A stretch of DNA of 64,000 nucleotides from Sulfurivermis sp040755915 (lineage in GTDB: Bacteria > Pseudomonadota > Gammaproteobacteria > Thiohalomonadales > Thiohalomonadaceae): contig JBFLWM010000026.1 in assembly GCA_040755915.1 (NCBI GenBank), forward strand, positions 80,493-144,492. The letters run 5' to 3'. Positions 25,223 to 33,881 of the stretch are shown in pieces. Each line of letters starts with the position of its first letter. Position 1 is the first letter of the stretch. The translations under genes and the position numbers were made by a program. A model generated the notes under the pieces. It had not been told where the DNA came from and did not search any database. It saw nothing but the letters and a program-made list of their open reading frames with translations.

Positions 25223-26308
25223 TCAGAGTACGGCCTTGGGATAGGAACCGAGGATCTTGAACAGCGAAGCCTCCGCCTCCAGCTCGCGCAGCGCGGCGGC
25301 CACCCTGGCATCCTGGGCATGGCCCTCGATATCGAGGAAGAACACGTATTCCCACATGCCCTGGCGCGAGGGCCGCGATTCGATGCGGGTCATGGAGACG
25401 CCGCTCTGCGCCAGCGGCGCCAGCAGATGATACAGCGCACCGGGCTTGTTGCGCGTCGCCACCAGCAGCGAGGTCTTGTCGCTGCCGGAGGGCGGCACCG
25501 CCTTGCGGCCGATGACCAGAAAGCGGGTGGTGTTGTTGGGCTGATCCTCGATATTGCGCGCCAGAATGGACAGGCCATACAGCTCGGCCGCCACCTCGCC
25601 GGCAATGGCGGCGGCCCCCTCCTCGGCCGCGGCACGGCGCGCCGCCTCGGCGTTGCTGCTGACGTCGATGCGCTCGATGCCGGACAGGTGGCCGTCGAGC
25701 CATTCGCGGCACTGCGCCAGCGACTGACTGTGCGAGTAGACGCGACGCACGTCGGCCAGGGAAGTCATACGCCCCATCAGGTGCTGGTGGATACGCAATT
25801 CCACTTCGCCGCAGATCTTGAGCGGCGAATTGATCAGGGTGTCGAGGGTGTGGCTGACGATACCGCCGGTGGAGTTCTCCACCGGCACCACACCGTAGTC
25901 GGCACTGCCCGCCTCCACCTCGCGGAACACCTCATCGATGGCCGCCAGCGGCAGCGTCTGTACCGAGTGGCCGAAATGCTTCAGCGCCGCTGCCTGGGTA
26001 AAGGTACCCTCGGGTCCGAGGAAGGCGATGCGCATGGGCCGCTCCAGCGCCAGACAGGCCGACATGATCTCGCGGAACAGACGCGCCATTTCCTCGCCGG
26101 ACAGCGGCCCCTGGTTTCGTTCCAGCACCATGCGCAGCACCTGCGCCTCACGCTCGGGACGATAGAATACCGCCGCCTCGCCCTCGGCGGCGATCTTCAC
26201 ACGCGCCACTTCCTGCGCCAGGGCAGCACGCTCGTTGATCAACGTCTGGACCTGTTCGTCCAGGGCATCGATTCGTTGGCGGATGGCTTGCAACCGATCT
26301 TCGTTCAT
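25223..26308 (-). CDS. pheA: Bifunctional chorismate mutase / prephenate dehydratase (P-protein)
   Basis: Makes phenylpyruvate from chorismate in two steps. Residues 1-90 are an AroQ chorismate mutase (LQAIRQRIDALDEQVQTLIN), then the dehydratase with 'IAFLGPEGTFTQAAA', 'YGVVPVENSTGGIV' and 'NNTTRFLVIG' (the TRF catalytic motif), then a C-terminal ACT domain with 'GALYHLLAPL' and 'IESRPSR', the phenylalanine feedback site. 361 residues is standard. Confidence 0.97.
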   Translation of the reverse strand: MNEDRLQAIRQRIDALDEQVQTLINERAALAQEVARVKIAAEGEAAVFYRPEREAQVLRMVLERNQGPLSGEEMARLFREIMSACLALERPMRIAFLGPEGTFTQAAALKHFGHSVQTLPLAAIDEVFREVEAGSADYGVVPVENSTGGIVSHTLDTLINSPLKICGEVELRIHQHLMGRMTSLADVRRVYSHSQSLAQCREWLDGHLSGIERIDVSSNAEAARRAAAEEGAAAIAGEVAAELYGLSILARNIEDQPNNTTRFLVIGRKAVPPSGSDKTSLLVATRNKPGALYHLLAPLAQSGVSMTRIESRPSRQGMWEYVFFLDIEGHAQDARVAAALRELEAEASLFKILGSYPKAVL

Positions 26309-26313
26309 GTGTT

Positions 26314-27483
26314 CTATTCAATGACACGCACGGCCAGCACACCGTCGATGGCGGCAATCTCGCTCACCACCTTTTCCGGCACCGGGCGGTCTACATCCAC
26401 CACGGTATAGGCCAAATCGCTGCGCGACTTGTTCAACATATCGACAATATTCAGTCCCGCCTTGCCCAAATCGCTGGAGATCTGGCTCAGCATGTTGGGG
26501 ACATTGGAGTTCACCACCGTCAGCCGGTAAGTGCCTTCGCTGCGCCCCATTACCACCTCGGGAAAATTCACCGAGTTCACCACGTTGCCGTTTTCCAGGT
26601 AATCGCGTACCTGCTCCGCCACCATGACCGCGCAGTTGTCCTCCGCCTCCTGGGTCGAGGCGCCCAGATGCGGCAGCGTTACCACGCGCGGATGCCGCTT
26701 GAGCAGATTGGTAGGGAAGTCACACACATAGCCGTAGACCTTCCCGCTGTCGATGGCGGCCACCACAGCCTCGTCATCCACAATCCCCTTGCGGGCAAAA
26801 TTCAGCACCACCAGGCCCTTCTTTGCATGCGCCAGACGCTCGGCATTGAGCATGCTGCGCGTGGCGTCGATGAGCGGCACGTGGAAGGTGATGAAGTCCA
26901 CCTTGCCAATCATCTCGTCAAAGCTGGCTGCCTTCTGCACCTGGGACGACAGGCGCCAGGCACCCTCCACCGTAATGCCCGGGTCAAAACCGATGACCTT
27001 CATGCCCAGAGCAATGGCGGCATTCGCCACCTCGCGGCCGATGGCACCAAGACCCACCACGCCAAGCGTACGTCCAGGCAATTCAAACCCGGCATAGTTT
27101 TTCTTGCCCGCCTCGGTCTGCTTGTCGATGCCAGCATCATCGCCTTCCAGGTCGCGGGAAAAATCCCACGCTGCACAGATGTTGCGGCAGGCGATCAGCA
27201 TGCCGGCGATCACCAGTTCCTTGACGGCATTGGCATTGGCGCCCGGCGCATTGAACACCGGGATACCACGCGCACTCATCTTGTCCACCGGGATGTTGTT
27301 GACCCCGGCGCCGGCACGGCCCACCGCCTTGAGCGATGCAGGAATATCCATGTCGTGCATCTTGTGCGAGCGCACCAGGATCGCATCGGGATGCTGTATC
27401 TCGGACGCCACCTCGTAGCGATCCCGCGGTAAACGTTCCAGACCAGCCACCGAGATATTATTCAGCGTCAGAATCTTGTACAT
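26314..27483 (-). CDS. serA: D-3-phosphoglycerate dehydrogenase
   Basis: First step of serine synthesis from 3-phosphoglycerate. The NAD-binding Rossmann is 'TLGVVGLGAIGREVA', with the catalytic 'LNFARKGIVDDEAV', 'PHLGASTQEAEDN' (His) and the Arg/Glu pair, and a C-terminal ACT domain ('NMLSQISSDLGKAGLNIVDM') for serine regulation. 389 residues is the short SerA class. Its location between serC and pheA is an insertion relative to pseudomonads. About 110 bases separate it from serC, enough for its own promoter. Confidence 0.95.
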   Translation of the reverse strand: MYKILTLNNISVAGLERLPRDRYEVASEIQHPDAILVRSHKMHDMDIPASLKAVGRAGAGVNNIPVDKMSARGIPVFNAPGANANAVKELVIAGMLIACRNICAAWDFSRDLEGDDAGIDKQTEAGKKNYAGFELPGRTLGVVGLGAIGREVANAAIALGMKVIGFDPGITVEGAWRLSSQVQKAASFDEMIGKVDFITFHVPLIDATRSMLNAERLAHAKKGLVVLNFARKGIVDDEAVVAAIDSGKVYGYVCDFPTNLLKRHPRVVTLPHLGASTQEAEDNCAVMVAEQVRDYLENGNVVNSVNFPEVVMGRSEGTYRLTVVNSNVPNMLSQISSDLGKAGLNIVDMLNKSRSDLAYTVVDVDRPVPEKVVSEIAAIDGVLAVRVIE

Positions 27484-27593
27484 GTTTCCCCCAATATTGG
27501 CTGCACCCCGTCGGACGCGAAGATGAGTTATACGTTATTAAGCCTCTGCTCCTGCCTGATGTTGCTTGTTACTTGTCGTATAGTCTGCAGCAC

Positions 27594-28679
27594 TTAACCG
27601 TTACGCTTGGCAAAATCGGCCATGAACTCCACCAGCGTATCCACGCCCTGCTCCGGCATGGCGTTGTAGATGCTGGCGCGCATGCCGCCGACGGAGCGAT
27701 GGCCCTTGAGGGTGGTCAGGCCGGCCTTCTTGGCTTCCTTCAGGAATACCTCGTCCAACTCTTCCTTCGGCAGGGTGAACGGCACGTTCATCCAGGAGCG
27801 GCAGTGACTGGCCACCGGGTTCTTGTAGAAACCACCGGAGCCATCGATGGCAGCGTACAGCTTCTCTGCCTTGCGCTGATTGATCTTTGCCATGCCCTCC
27901 AGACCACCAAGAGCCTTGAGCCATTCAAACACCAGCCCGGCCATGTACCAGGAATAGGTCGGCGGGGTGTTGTACATGGACTCGTTTTCGGCGTGGGTCT
28001 TGTAGTCCAGCATGGTGGCCACACTGGCCGGCGCCTTGCCGATGAGGTCGTCACGAATAATGACGATGGTCAGGCCGGCAGGGCCGATGTTCTTCTGCGC
28101 GCCGGCATAGATCACACCGAACTTGCTCACATCGATGGGGCGACTCAGGATGGTCGAGGACATATCCGCCACCAGCGGGACATCGCCGGTCTGCGGAATG
28201 TAATCGAACTCGACACCGCGGATGGTTTCGTTGGGACAGTAGTGCACGTAGGCGGCATCGGCGGACAGCTTCAGCTCGGTCTGGGCCGGCACGGTGGTGA
28301 AATTGCCGGCGGAGGTATCGGCGGCGATATTCACAGCGCAGAACTTCTTCGCCTCGGACAGTGCCTTCTTCGACCAGTCACCGGTGTTGATGTAGTCGGC
28401 GCCCTTTTTGTCACCCAGCAGGTTCATCGGCAGCATGGCGAACTGCTGCGAGGCGCCTCCCTGCAGGAACAGGACCTTGTAGTTGGCCGGGATATTCATC
28501 AGCTCGCGCAGGTCGGCCTCGGCCTTGGCCGCAATGGACATGTATTCCTTGCCGCGATGGCTCATCTCCATCACCGACATGCCGCTGCCGTTCCAGTCCA
28601 GCATCTCGTCCCGCGCCCGCTCGATTACCGCCTGCGGCAGCATTGCCGGCCCTGCACTGAAATTGAATACACGCGCCAT
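27594..28679 (-). CDS. serC: Phosphoserine aminotransferase
   Basis: PLP-dependent conversion of 3-phosphohydroxypyruvate to phosphoserine, also used for pyridoxal synthesis. MARVFNFSAGPAMLPQAVIE and 'FLQGGASQQFAMLPMNL', 'YAGAQKNIGPAGLT' (PLP lysine) and 'GHRSVGGMRASIYNA' are hallmarks. The start at 28,679 is preferred to an upstream in-frame ATG at 28,691. Directly downstream of gyrA and upstream of serA, so both amination steps of serine synthesis are together. Confidence 0.96.
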   Translation of the reverse strand: MARVFNFSAGPAMLPQAVIERARDEMLDWNGSGMSVMEMSHRGKEYMSIAAKAEADLRELMNIPANYKVLFLQGGASQQFAMLPMNLLGDKKGADYINTGDWSKKALSEAKKFCAVNIAADTSAGNFTTVPAQTELKLSADAAYVHYCPNETIRGVEFDYIPQTGDVPLVADMSSTILSRPIDVSKFGVIYAGAQKNIGPAGLTIVIIRDDLIGKAPASVATMLDYKTHAENESMYNTPPTYSWYMAGLVFEWLKALGGLEGMAKINQRKAEKLYAAIDGSGGFYKNPVASHCRSWMNVPFTLPKEELDEVFLKEAKKAGLTTLKGHRSVGGMRASIYNAMPEQGVDTLVEFMADFAKRNG

Positions 28680-28737
28680 CTTGTCCCCCAACCATCGAGT
28701 TTAAGGAAAAATCACCTGCCGCCCAGGCATGCGAGCA

Positions 28738-31311
28738 CTACTCCTCGCCATCCTCTGCAGCCACCTCGTCAGAATCGCTCTCTTCCTCACTGCTTTCGGC
28801 GATGCGCTCCAGCGCCACCAGCTTCTCGCCTTCACCCAGGCGAATCAGCGTCACGCCCTGGGTGTTGCGGCCCAGCACCGACACCTCGGCGACACGGGTA
28901 CGCACCAGGGTACCGCCATCGGTGACCAGCATGATTTCATCACTGTCATTGACCAGCACCGCACCGACCACGGCGCCGTTGCGCGCCGTCGTCTGGATGG
29001 AGATAACGCCCTGGCCGCCGCGGCCATGTACCGGATATTCGTCGATCGGCGTGCGCTTGCCGTAACCGTTCCCGGTGGCGGTGAGCACATCACCTTCGGC
29101 GGCGACGATGAGCGACACCACCTTCTGACCATCCTGCAGGCGGACACCGCGCACGCCACGCGCCACGCGGCCCATGGAACGCACGTCGGATTCGTTGAAA
29201 CGAATCACCTTGCCGGCATCGGTGAACAGCAGGATGTCGCGCGTACCATCGGTAAGGTCCACCCCTACCAGCTGGTCATCATCCACCAGATCCACGGCAA
29301 TGATGCCGTTGCTGCGGATGTTGGCGTAATCGGTCAGCGGCGTCTTCTTCACCGTGCCTCCGGCGGTGGCCATGAAGATGTACTGGCCGCCCTCGAATTC
29401 GCGGATCGGCAGAATCGCGTTGATGCGCTCACCCTCTTCCAGCGGCAGCACATTGATGATCGGCTTGCCACGCGCACCGTGACCGGCCTGCGGCAGCTCG
29501 TACACCTTCTTGGCGTAGACGCGGCCACGGCTGGAGAAGCACAGGATGGTATCGTGGGTATTGGCGATGAACAGCTTGTCGATGAAGTCCTCTTCCTTCA
29601 CCGAGGCTGCGGCACGGCCGCGGCCACCGCGGCGCTGGGCACGATAGTCGGCCACCGGCTGTGCCTTGACATAGCCTTCGTGGGACAGCGTCACCACCAC
29701 GTCTTCCTCACTGATGAGGTCTTCCAGCGACAGGTCTTCCTGACTGGCGCGGATCTCGGTACGGCGCTTGTCGGCGTACTGATCGCGCACCTGCACCAGC
29801 TCCTCGCGGATCACCTCCATCAGGCGGTTGGGATCGCGCAGGATGTGCAGCAGGCCCTCGATGGTTTCCAGCAGGGCACGGTACTCCTCGATGATCTTGT
29901 CCTGTTCCAGGCCGGTGAGGCGGTGCAGACGCAGGTCGAGGATGGCCTGGGCCTGGGCCTCGGACAGGCGGTAGCCGCCCTCCACCAGGCCGAACTCCTT
30001 CGCCAGACCATCCGGGCGCGAGGCCTCGGCACCGGCACGGGCCAGCATGTCGGTAACCACCCCCGGCGCCCACACCTGGGCAAGCAGGCCGGCCTTGGCC
30101 TCGGCCGGGTTGGGTGACTTCTTGATCAGCTCGATGATCGGGTCGATGTTGGCCAGGGCAACCGCCAGGCCTTCCAACACATGGGCACGCTCGCGTGCCT
30201 TGCGCAGGTCGAAAATGGTGCGCCGTGTCACCACCTCGCGACGGTGGCGCACGAAGGCCTCCAGCATCTGCTTGAGATTGAGCAGACGCGGCTGGCCATC
30301 GAGCAGGGCCACCATGTTGATGCCGAACACGCTCTGCATGGCGGTGTGCTGGTACAGATTATTGAGCAACACGTCAGGGCTCTCGCCACGCTTCAGCTCG
30401 ATGACCATGCGCATGCCGTCCTTATCGGACTCGTCGCGCAGCTCGGAGATGCCCTCGATCTTCTTTTCCTTGACCAGCTCGGCGATCTTCTCCAGCAGGC
30501 GGGCCTTGTTGACCTGATAGGGCAGCTCGGTCACCACGATGCGCAGGCGGCCGTTGTCCATTTCCTCGATCTCGGTACGGGCGCGCACATAGATGCGGCC
30601 GCGGCCGGTGTGGTAGGCCTCATGGATGCCGCGCGCACCGTTGATGATGCCGGCGGTGGGGAAATCCGGACCCGGGATGTGCTGCATCAGGTCGCCGATG
30701 CTGGCGGTCGGATTGTCGATCAGGGCCAGGCAGCCGTTGATCACCTCGCTCAGGTTGTGCGGGGGAATGTTGGTCGCCATGCCGACGGCAATACCGGCGG
30801 AACCGTTGACCAGCAGGTTGGGAAAGCGCGCCGGCAGGACGTCCGGCTCCAGCTCGGAACCGTCGTAGTTGGGCACAAAGTCGACGGTTTCCTTTTCGAT
30901 GTCGGCCAGCAGTTCGTGGGCGATGCGCGCCATGCGCACCTCGGTGTAACGCATGGCGGCGGCGGAGTCGCCGTCCACCGAACCGAAGTTGCCCTGGCCG
31001 TCCACCAGCATGTAGCGCAGCGAGAAGGGCTGGGCCATGCGCACGATGGTGTCGTACACGGCGGAGTCGCCGTGCGGGTGGTATTTACCGATGACGTCAC
31101 CGACCACGCGGGCCGACTTCTTGTAGGGCTTGTTCCAGTCGTTGCCCAGCTCGCGCATGGCGTGCAGCACGCGGCGGTGCACCGGCTTGAGGCCGTCGCG
31201 CACATCGGGCAGCGCACGGCCGACGATCACGCTCATGGCGTAATCGAGATAGGACTGCTTCATCTCCTCCTCGATGTTGACCGGGAGGACTTCTTTTGCG
31301 AATTCAGCCAT
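28738..31311 (-). CDS. gyrA: DNA gyrase subunit A
   Basis: The breakage-reunion subunit of gyrase, 857 residues. 'DYAMSVIVGRALPDVRDGLK', the QRDR segment 'GDVIGKYHPHGDSAVYDTIV' with Ser-equivalent position, and 'QRRGGRGR' (GyrA box) are present, together with the six-bladed C-terminal domain ('IRFNESDVR', 'GTLVRTRVAEVS'). Quinolone-target residues are the usual wild-type type: Ser83 equivalent is 'DSAVYD'. Followed 58 bases later by serC. Confidence 0.97.
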   Translation of the reverse strand: MAEFAKEVLPVNIEEEMKQSYLDYAMSVIVGRALPDVRDGLKPVHRRVLHAMRELGNDWNKPYKKSARVVGDVIGKYHPHGDSAVYDTIVRMAQPFSLRYMLVDGQGNFGSVDGDSAAAMRYTEVRMARIAHELLADIEKETVDFVPNYDGSELEPDVLPARFPNLLVNGSAGIAVGMATNIPPHNLSEVINGCLALIDNPTASIGDLMQHIPGPDFPTAGIINGARGIHEAYHTGRGRIYVRARTEIEEMDNGRLRIVVTELPYQVNKARLLEKIAELVKEKKIEGISELRDESDKDGMRMVIELKRGESPDVLLNNLYQHTAMQSVFGINMVALLDGQPRLLNLKQMLEAFVRHRREVVTRRTIFDLRKARERAHVLEGLAVALANIDPIIELIKKSPNPAEAKAGLLAQVWAPGVVTDMLARAGAEASRPDGLAKEFGLVEGGYRLSEAQAQAILDLRLHRLTGLEQDKIIEEYRALLETIEGLLHILRDPNRLMEVIREELVQVRDQYADKRRTEIRASQEDLSLEDLISEEDVVVTLSHEGYVKAQPVADYRAQRRGGRGRAAASVKEEDFIDKLFIANTHDTILCFSSRGRVYAKKVYELPQAGHGARGKPIINVLPLEEGERINAILPIREFEGGQYIFMATAGGTVKKTPLTDYANIRSNGIIAVDLVDDDQLVGVDLTDGTRDILLFTDAGKVIRFNESDVRSMGRVARGVRGVRLQDGQKVVSLIVAAEGDVLTATGNGYGKRTPIDEYPVHGRGGQGVISIQTTARNGAVVGAVLVNDSDEIMLVTDGGTLVRTRVAEVSVLGRNTQGVTLIRLGEGEKLVALERIAESSEEESDSDEVAAEDGEE

Positions 31312-31546
31312 CGGGAAATCGTGTCCTTTCTACCCCAGGGCGCCGGGGGCAACGGGGAGCTGCGGAATAGTGGTGCAAGTCACTGATTACAAAGGATTGG
31401 CCGCAAGCACGACCGCCCCTCGTCCACCATCCCGCCCCAGGCGCGGATTAAACGGCCGAATCATACCATAGCCTCCCCCAGCCCGGTGCCCCAAAACACG
31501 CTCACGACCCTTTTGCGGGCCGCTGGAGGGGGATGACCAGGCCGGA
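31312..31546. other. gyrA promoter region and mtnA tail
   Basis: About 235 bases between gyrA (start at 31,311) and mtnA (stop at 31,547). It should contain the gyrA promoter, but I cannot pick out a clear -35/-10 pair. No RNA gene or long repeat is visible. Confidence 0.4.
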
Positions 31547-32608
31547 TCAGGCGTTTTTCATCATGGCCGCCATCTTTTCCGGCGTCGGATTGAGCACCAC
31601 CCCACGCTCGGTGACGATGGCGTCGATGAGGGCCGCCGGGGTGACGTCAAAGGCCGGGTTCCAGCCTTCCGCCCCCTCGGCCGCCACCCGCTGCCCGCCC
31701 AGGGCCAGCACCTCATCGGGGGAGCGGTTTTCGATGGGAATCAGGGTGCCGTTGGCCAGGGACATGTCGACCGTGGAGGTGGGCGCCACCACCATGAACT
31801 TCACGCCGTGGTAACGGGCATTCACCGCGGCGCTGTAGGTGCCGATCTTGTTGGCCACATCGCCGTTGGCGGCGATGCGGTCGGAGCCGACGATCACCCA
31901 CTTCACCTGCCCCTGTTTCATCAGGTGGGCCGCGGCACCGTCGGCCAGCAGGGTCACCGGGATATGGTCCTGTACCAGTTCCCAGGCGGTGAGGCGCGCC
32001 CCCTGCAGCCAGGGGCGGGTCTCGTCGGCATAGACCCGGGCGATGCGGCCGGCGGCATAGGCGCTGCGGATCACGCCCAGAGCGGTGCCGTAACCGCCGG
32101 TGGCCAGGGAACCGGTATTGCAGTGGGTCAGCACCGCCCCGCCCTCACCCTCGATCAGCGCCGCGCCCAGCTCACCCATGCGGTAGTTGGCGGCGATATC
32201 CTCGTCATGGATGGCGCGGGCCTCGGCCAGCAGGGCGGCCTCCGGATCGCCTGCGTCGAGGCCGGCAATCAGCCGCTCCATGCGCTCCAGGGCCCAGAAC
32301 AGGTTCACCGCCGTGGGGCGGGCGGCCGCCAGGCGGGCAAGGTCCTCCTTGATATGGTCACGCCAGGCGGCACCGGCGCTGCGATAGCGCTGGCGGCCGG
32401 CCAATACCACGCCATAGGCGGCGGTGACGCCGATGGCCGGGGCACCGCGCACCACCATGTCACGGATGGCCTGTGCCACGGCGGCCGGCTCCTCGTAGGA
32501 GAGATAGACATGCCGGTGCGGCAGGATGCGCTGATCCAGCAGCTGCAGCCGGTCATCCTGCCAAAGGACCGCGCGGATGGTGTCGTGTATCGTGCTCATA
32601 GGGCTCAT
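31547..32608 (-). CDS. mtnA: Methylthioribose-1-phosphate isomerase
   Basis: Isomerises methylthioribose-1-phosphate to methylthioribulose-1-phosphate in the methionine salvage pathway. Members of this eIF2B-like family carry 'VRGAPAIGVTAAYG', 'LTHCNTGSLATGGYGTALG', 'YADETRPWLQGARLTAWEL' with the catalytic Cys and Asp, and 'GSDRIAANGDVANKIGTY'. All are seen. 353 residues is typical; a second ATG at 32,599 is a possible start. mtaD, three genes to the right, acts on the upstream nucleoside. Confidence 0.95.
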   Translation of the reverse strand: MSPMSTIHDTIRAVLWQDDRLQLLDQRILPHRHVYLSYEEPAAVAQAIRDMVVRGAPAIGVTAAYGVVLAGRQRYRSAGAAWRDHIKEDLARLAAARPTAVNLFWALERMERLIAGLDAGDPEAALLAEARAIHDEDIAANYRMGELGAALIEGEGGAVLTHCNTGSLATGGYGTALGVIRSAYAAGRIARVYADETRPWLQGARLTAWELVQDHIPVTLLADGAAAHLMKQGQVKWVIVGSDRIAANGDVANKIGTYSAAVNARYHGVKFMVVAPTSTVDMSLANGTLIPIENRSPDEVLALGGQRVAAEGAEGWNPAFDVTPAALIDAIVTERGVVLNPTPEKMAAMMKNA

Positions 32609-32659
32609 CGCTCGCCGGGAGGAAAGCGCCCGATCCTACCCGATTTCCTCACCACATGC

Positions 32660-32699
32660 CTGTCACAAAACCTTCAGCGCTTCGTAACAAAACAGTCAG
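32660..32699 (+). promoter_or_regulatory. Possible PhoB-type box upstream of the porin
   Basis: The sequence CTGTCACAAAACCTTCAG followed by TTCGTAACAAAACAGTCA resembles the repeated seven-base CTGTCAT units with four-base AT spacers of Pho boxes. The match is partial: only the first unit is close to consensus. It would suggest phosphate-limitation control of the porin gene 75 bases downstream, but could be chance. Confidence 0.3.
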
Positions 32700-32775
32700 C
32701 CCGGCGTAACACGGGCTGGGGATACTGCGCCCGCTTTTTAGCGCTAATCAGTTCCTCAACCTTGGGAGATACGCA

Positions 32776-33765
32776 ATGCTGAAGTCTGTAAAACACACCC
32801 TCGTCGCCACTGCGGTGGCTGCCGCCCTGGGCGTTGCCGGCAACGCCGCCGCCGAGACCACCGTGTACGGCAAGATTCACATCTCTGCCGGATCCATTTC
32901 GCAGGATGTCGCCGGTGTGGAGAACAGCTCCACCGCCACCACCAGCCACGCCTCCCGCATCGGCTTCAAGGCCGACAAGAAGCTGGAAAACGGCATGACC
33001 GTGGTCGGTCAGGTGGAATACGAGATCGATACCGTGGGTGATGCCAACGACAACAACGACTCCAATTTCATCAAGTCCCGCAACACCTATGCCGGCCTGA
33101 AGGGCAACTTCGGCGAAGTGCGCGTCGGCATTCACGACACCCCGCACAAGATGTCCACCGCCAAGCTGGATCCGCTGTCCGACACCTACGCCGACTACAA
33201 CAATGTCGTCCTCACCGACACCCGCGCGTCCAACGTGCTGGCCTACCTGAACAAGTTCGGCGACGTGACCGTGGCCGTGGCCCATGCCGGCGGCGACGAT
33301 GCGGTGACCGCAGAGAACCTGGGCAGCGCCACCTCCGCCATGATCGCCTATGAATCCGGCCCGCTGTTCCTGTCCGCCGCCATCGAGAACTTCGACGACG
33401 TGGCCGCCGGTGACTACGAGAGCTCCACCAAGCTGGGCGTGGGCTACACCTTCGGCGACGTCAAGCTGGGCCTGGTCTACGACAACGAAGAGATCAAGGA
33501 CGGCAACGACGATACCGCCATGTACGCCAGCCTGCAGTGGAAGGTCTCCGGCGAAGGCACCGTCAAGGCCGCCTACGGCGAAATGGACATCGATGCCCTC
33601 AACGATGACCCGACCTTCTATGCCGTGGCCTATGACCACAAGCTGGACAAGGACGCCAGCGTCTACGTGCTGTACGCCAACGGTTCCGACGGCGGTCTGG
33701 CCAACAAGGGCAAGCTGGCCGGCGATGGCACCGCCACCGTAGTCGGCATGGAGTTCAAGTTCTAA
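32776..33765 (+). CDS. Outer-membrane porin, Gram-negative porin family
   Basis: A 329-residue trimeric-barrel porin. A signal peptide (MLKSVKHTLVATAVAAALGV, cleavage after AAA near residue 26) precedes 'ETTVYGKIHISAGSI', the first strand of Porin_4 proteins. 'SRIGFKADKKLENGMTVVGQVEYEID', a PEFG-like loop ('GNFGEVRVGIHDTP'), and the terminal 'VVGMEFKF' ending in Phe, needed for barrel assembly, are seen. The loop regions are acidic. Substrate unknown. GGGAG precedes the ATG. Confidence 0.9.
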   Translation: MLKSVKHTLVATAVAAALGVAGNAAAETTVYGKIHISAGSISQDVAGVENSSTATTSHASRIGFKADKKLENGMTVVGQVEYEIDTVGDANDNNDSNFIKSRNTYAGLKGNFGEVRVGIHDTPHKMSTAKLDPLSDTYADYNNVVLTDTRASNVLAYLNKFGDVTVAVAHAGGDDAVTAENLGSATSAMIAYESGPLFLSAAIENFDDVAAGDYESSTKLGVGYTFGDVKLGLVYDNEEIKDGNDDTAMYASLQWKVSGEGTVKAAYGEMDIDALNDDPTFYAVAYDHKLDKDASVYVLYANGSDGGLANKGKLAGDGTATVVGMEFKF

Positions 33766-33809
33766 GGACGCCTTACCGGCAGGGACGCCACTCTCCTGGA
33801 TGACATTTC

Positions 33810-33838
33810 GGGGGCGCAGCCACGCGCCCCCTTTCTTT
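33810..33838 (+). terminator. Porin terminator
   Basis: An eight-base GGGGGCGC/GCGCCCCC stem with a six-base loop (33,810-33,831) followed by TTTCTTTT. It lies 45 bases after the porin stop, a classical rho-independent terminator. Confidence 0.85.
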
Positions 33839-33881
33839 TGGGCAACTTGTAAGCCCCAGGCCCGCCCTGTATCTTTCGCGC

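Noticed and set aside
25221..25712. N-terminal extension of hisC to 535 residues
   Set aside because: The extra 164 residues are an out-of-frame reading of pheA (Arg/Gly-rich) and the HisC family begins at 25,220.
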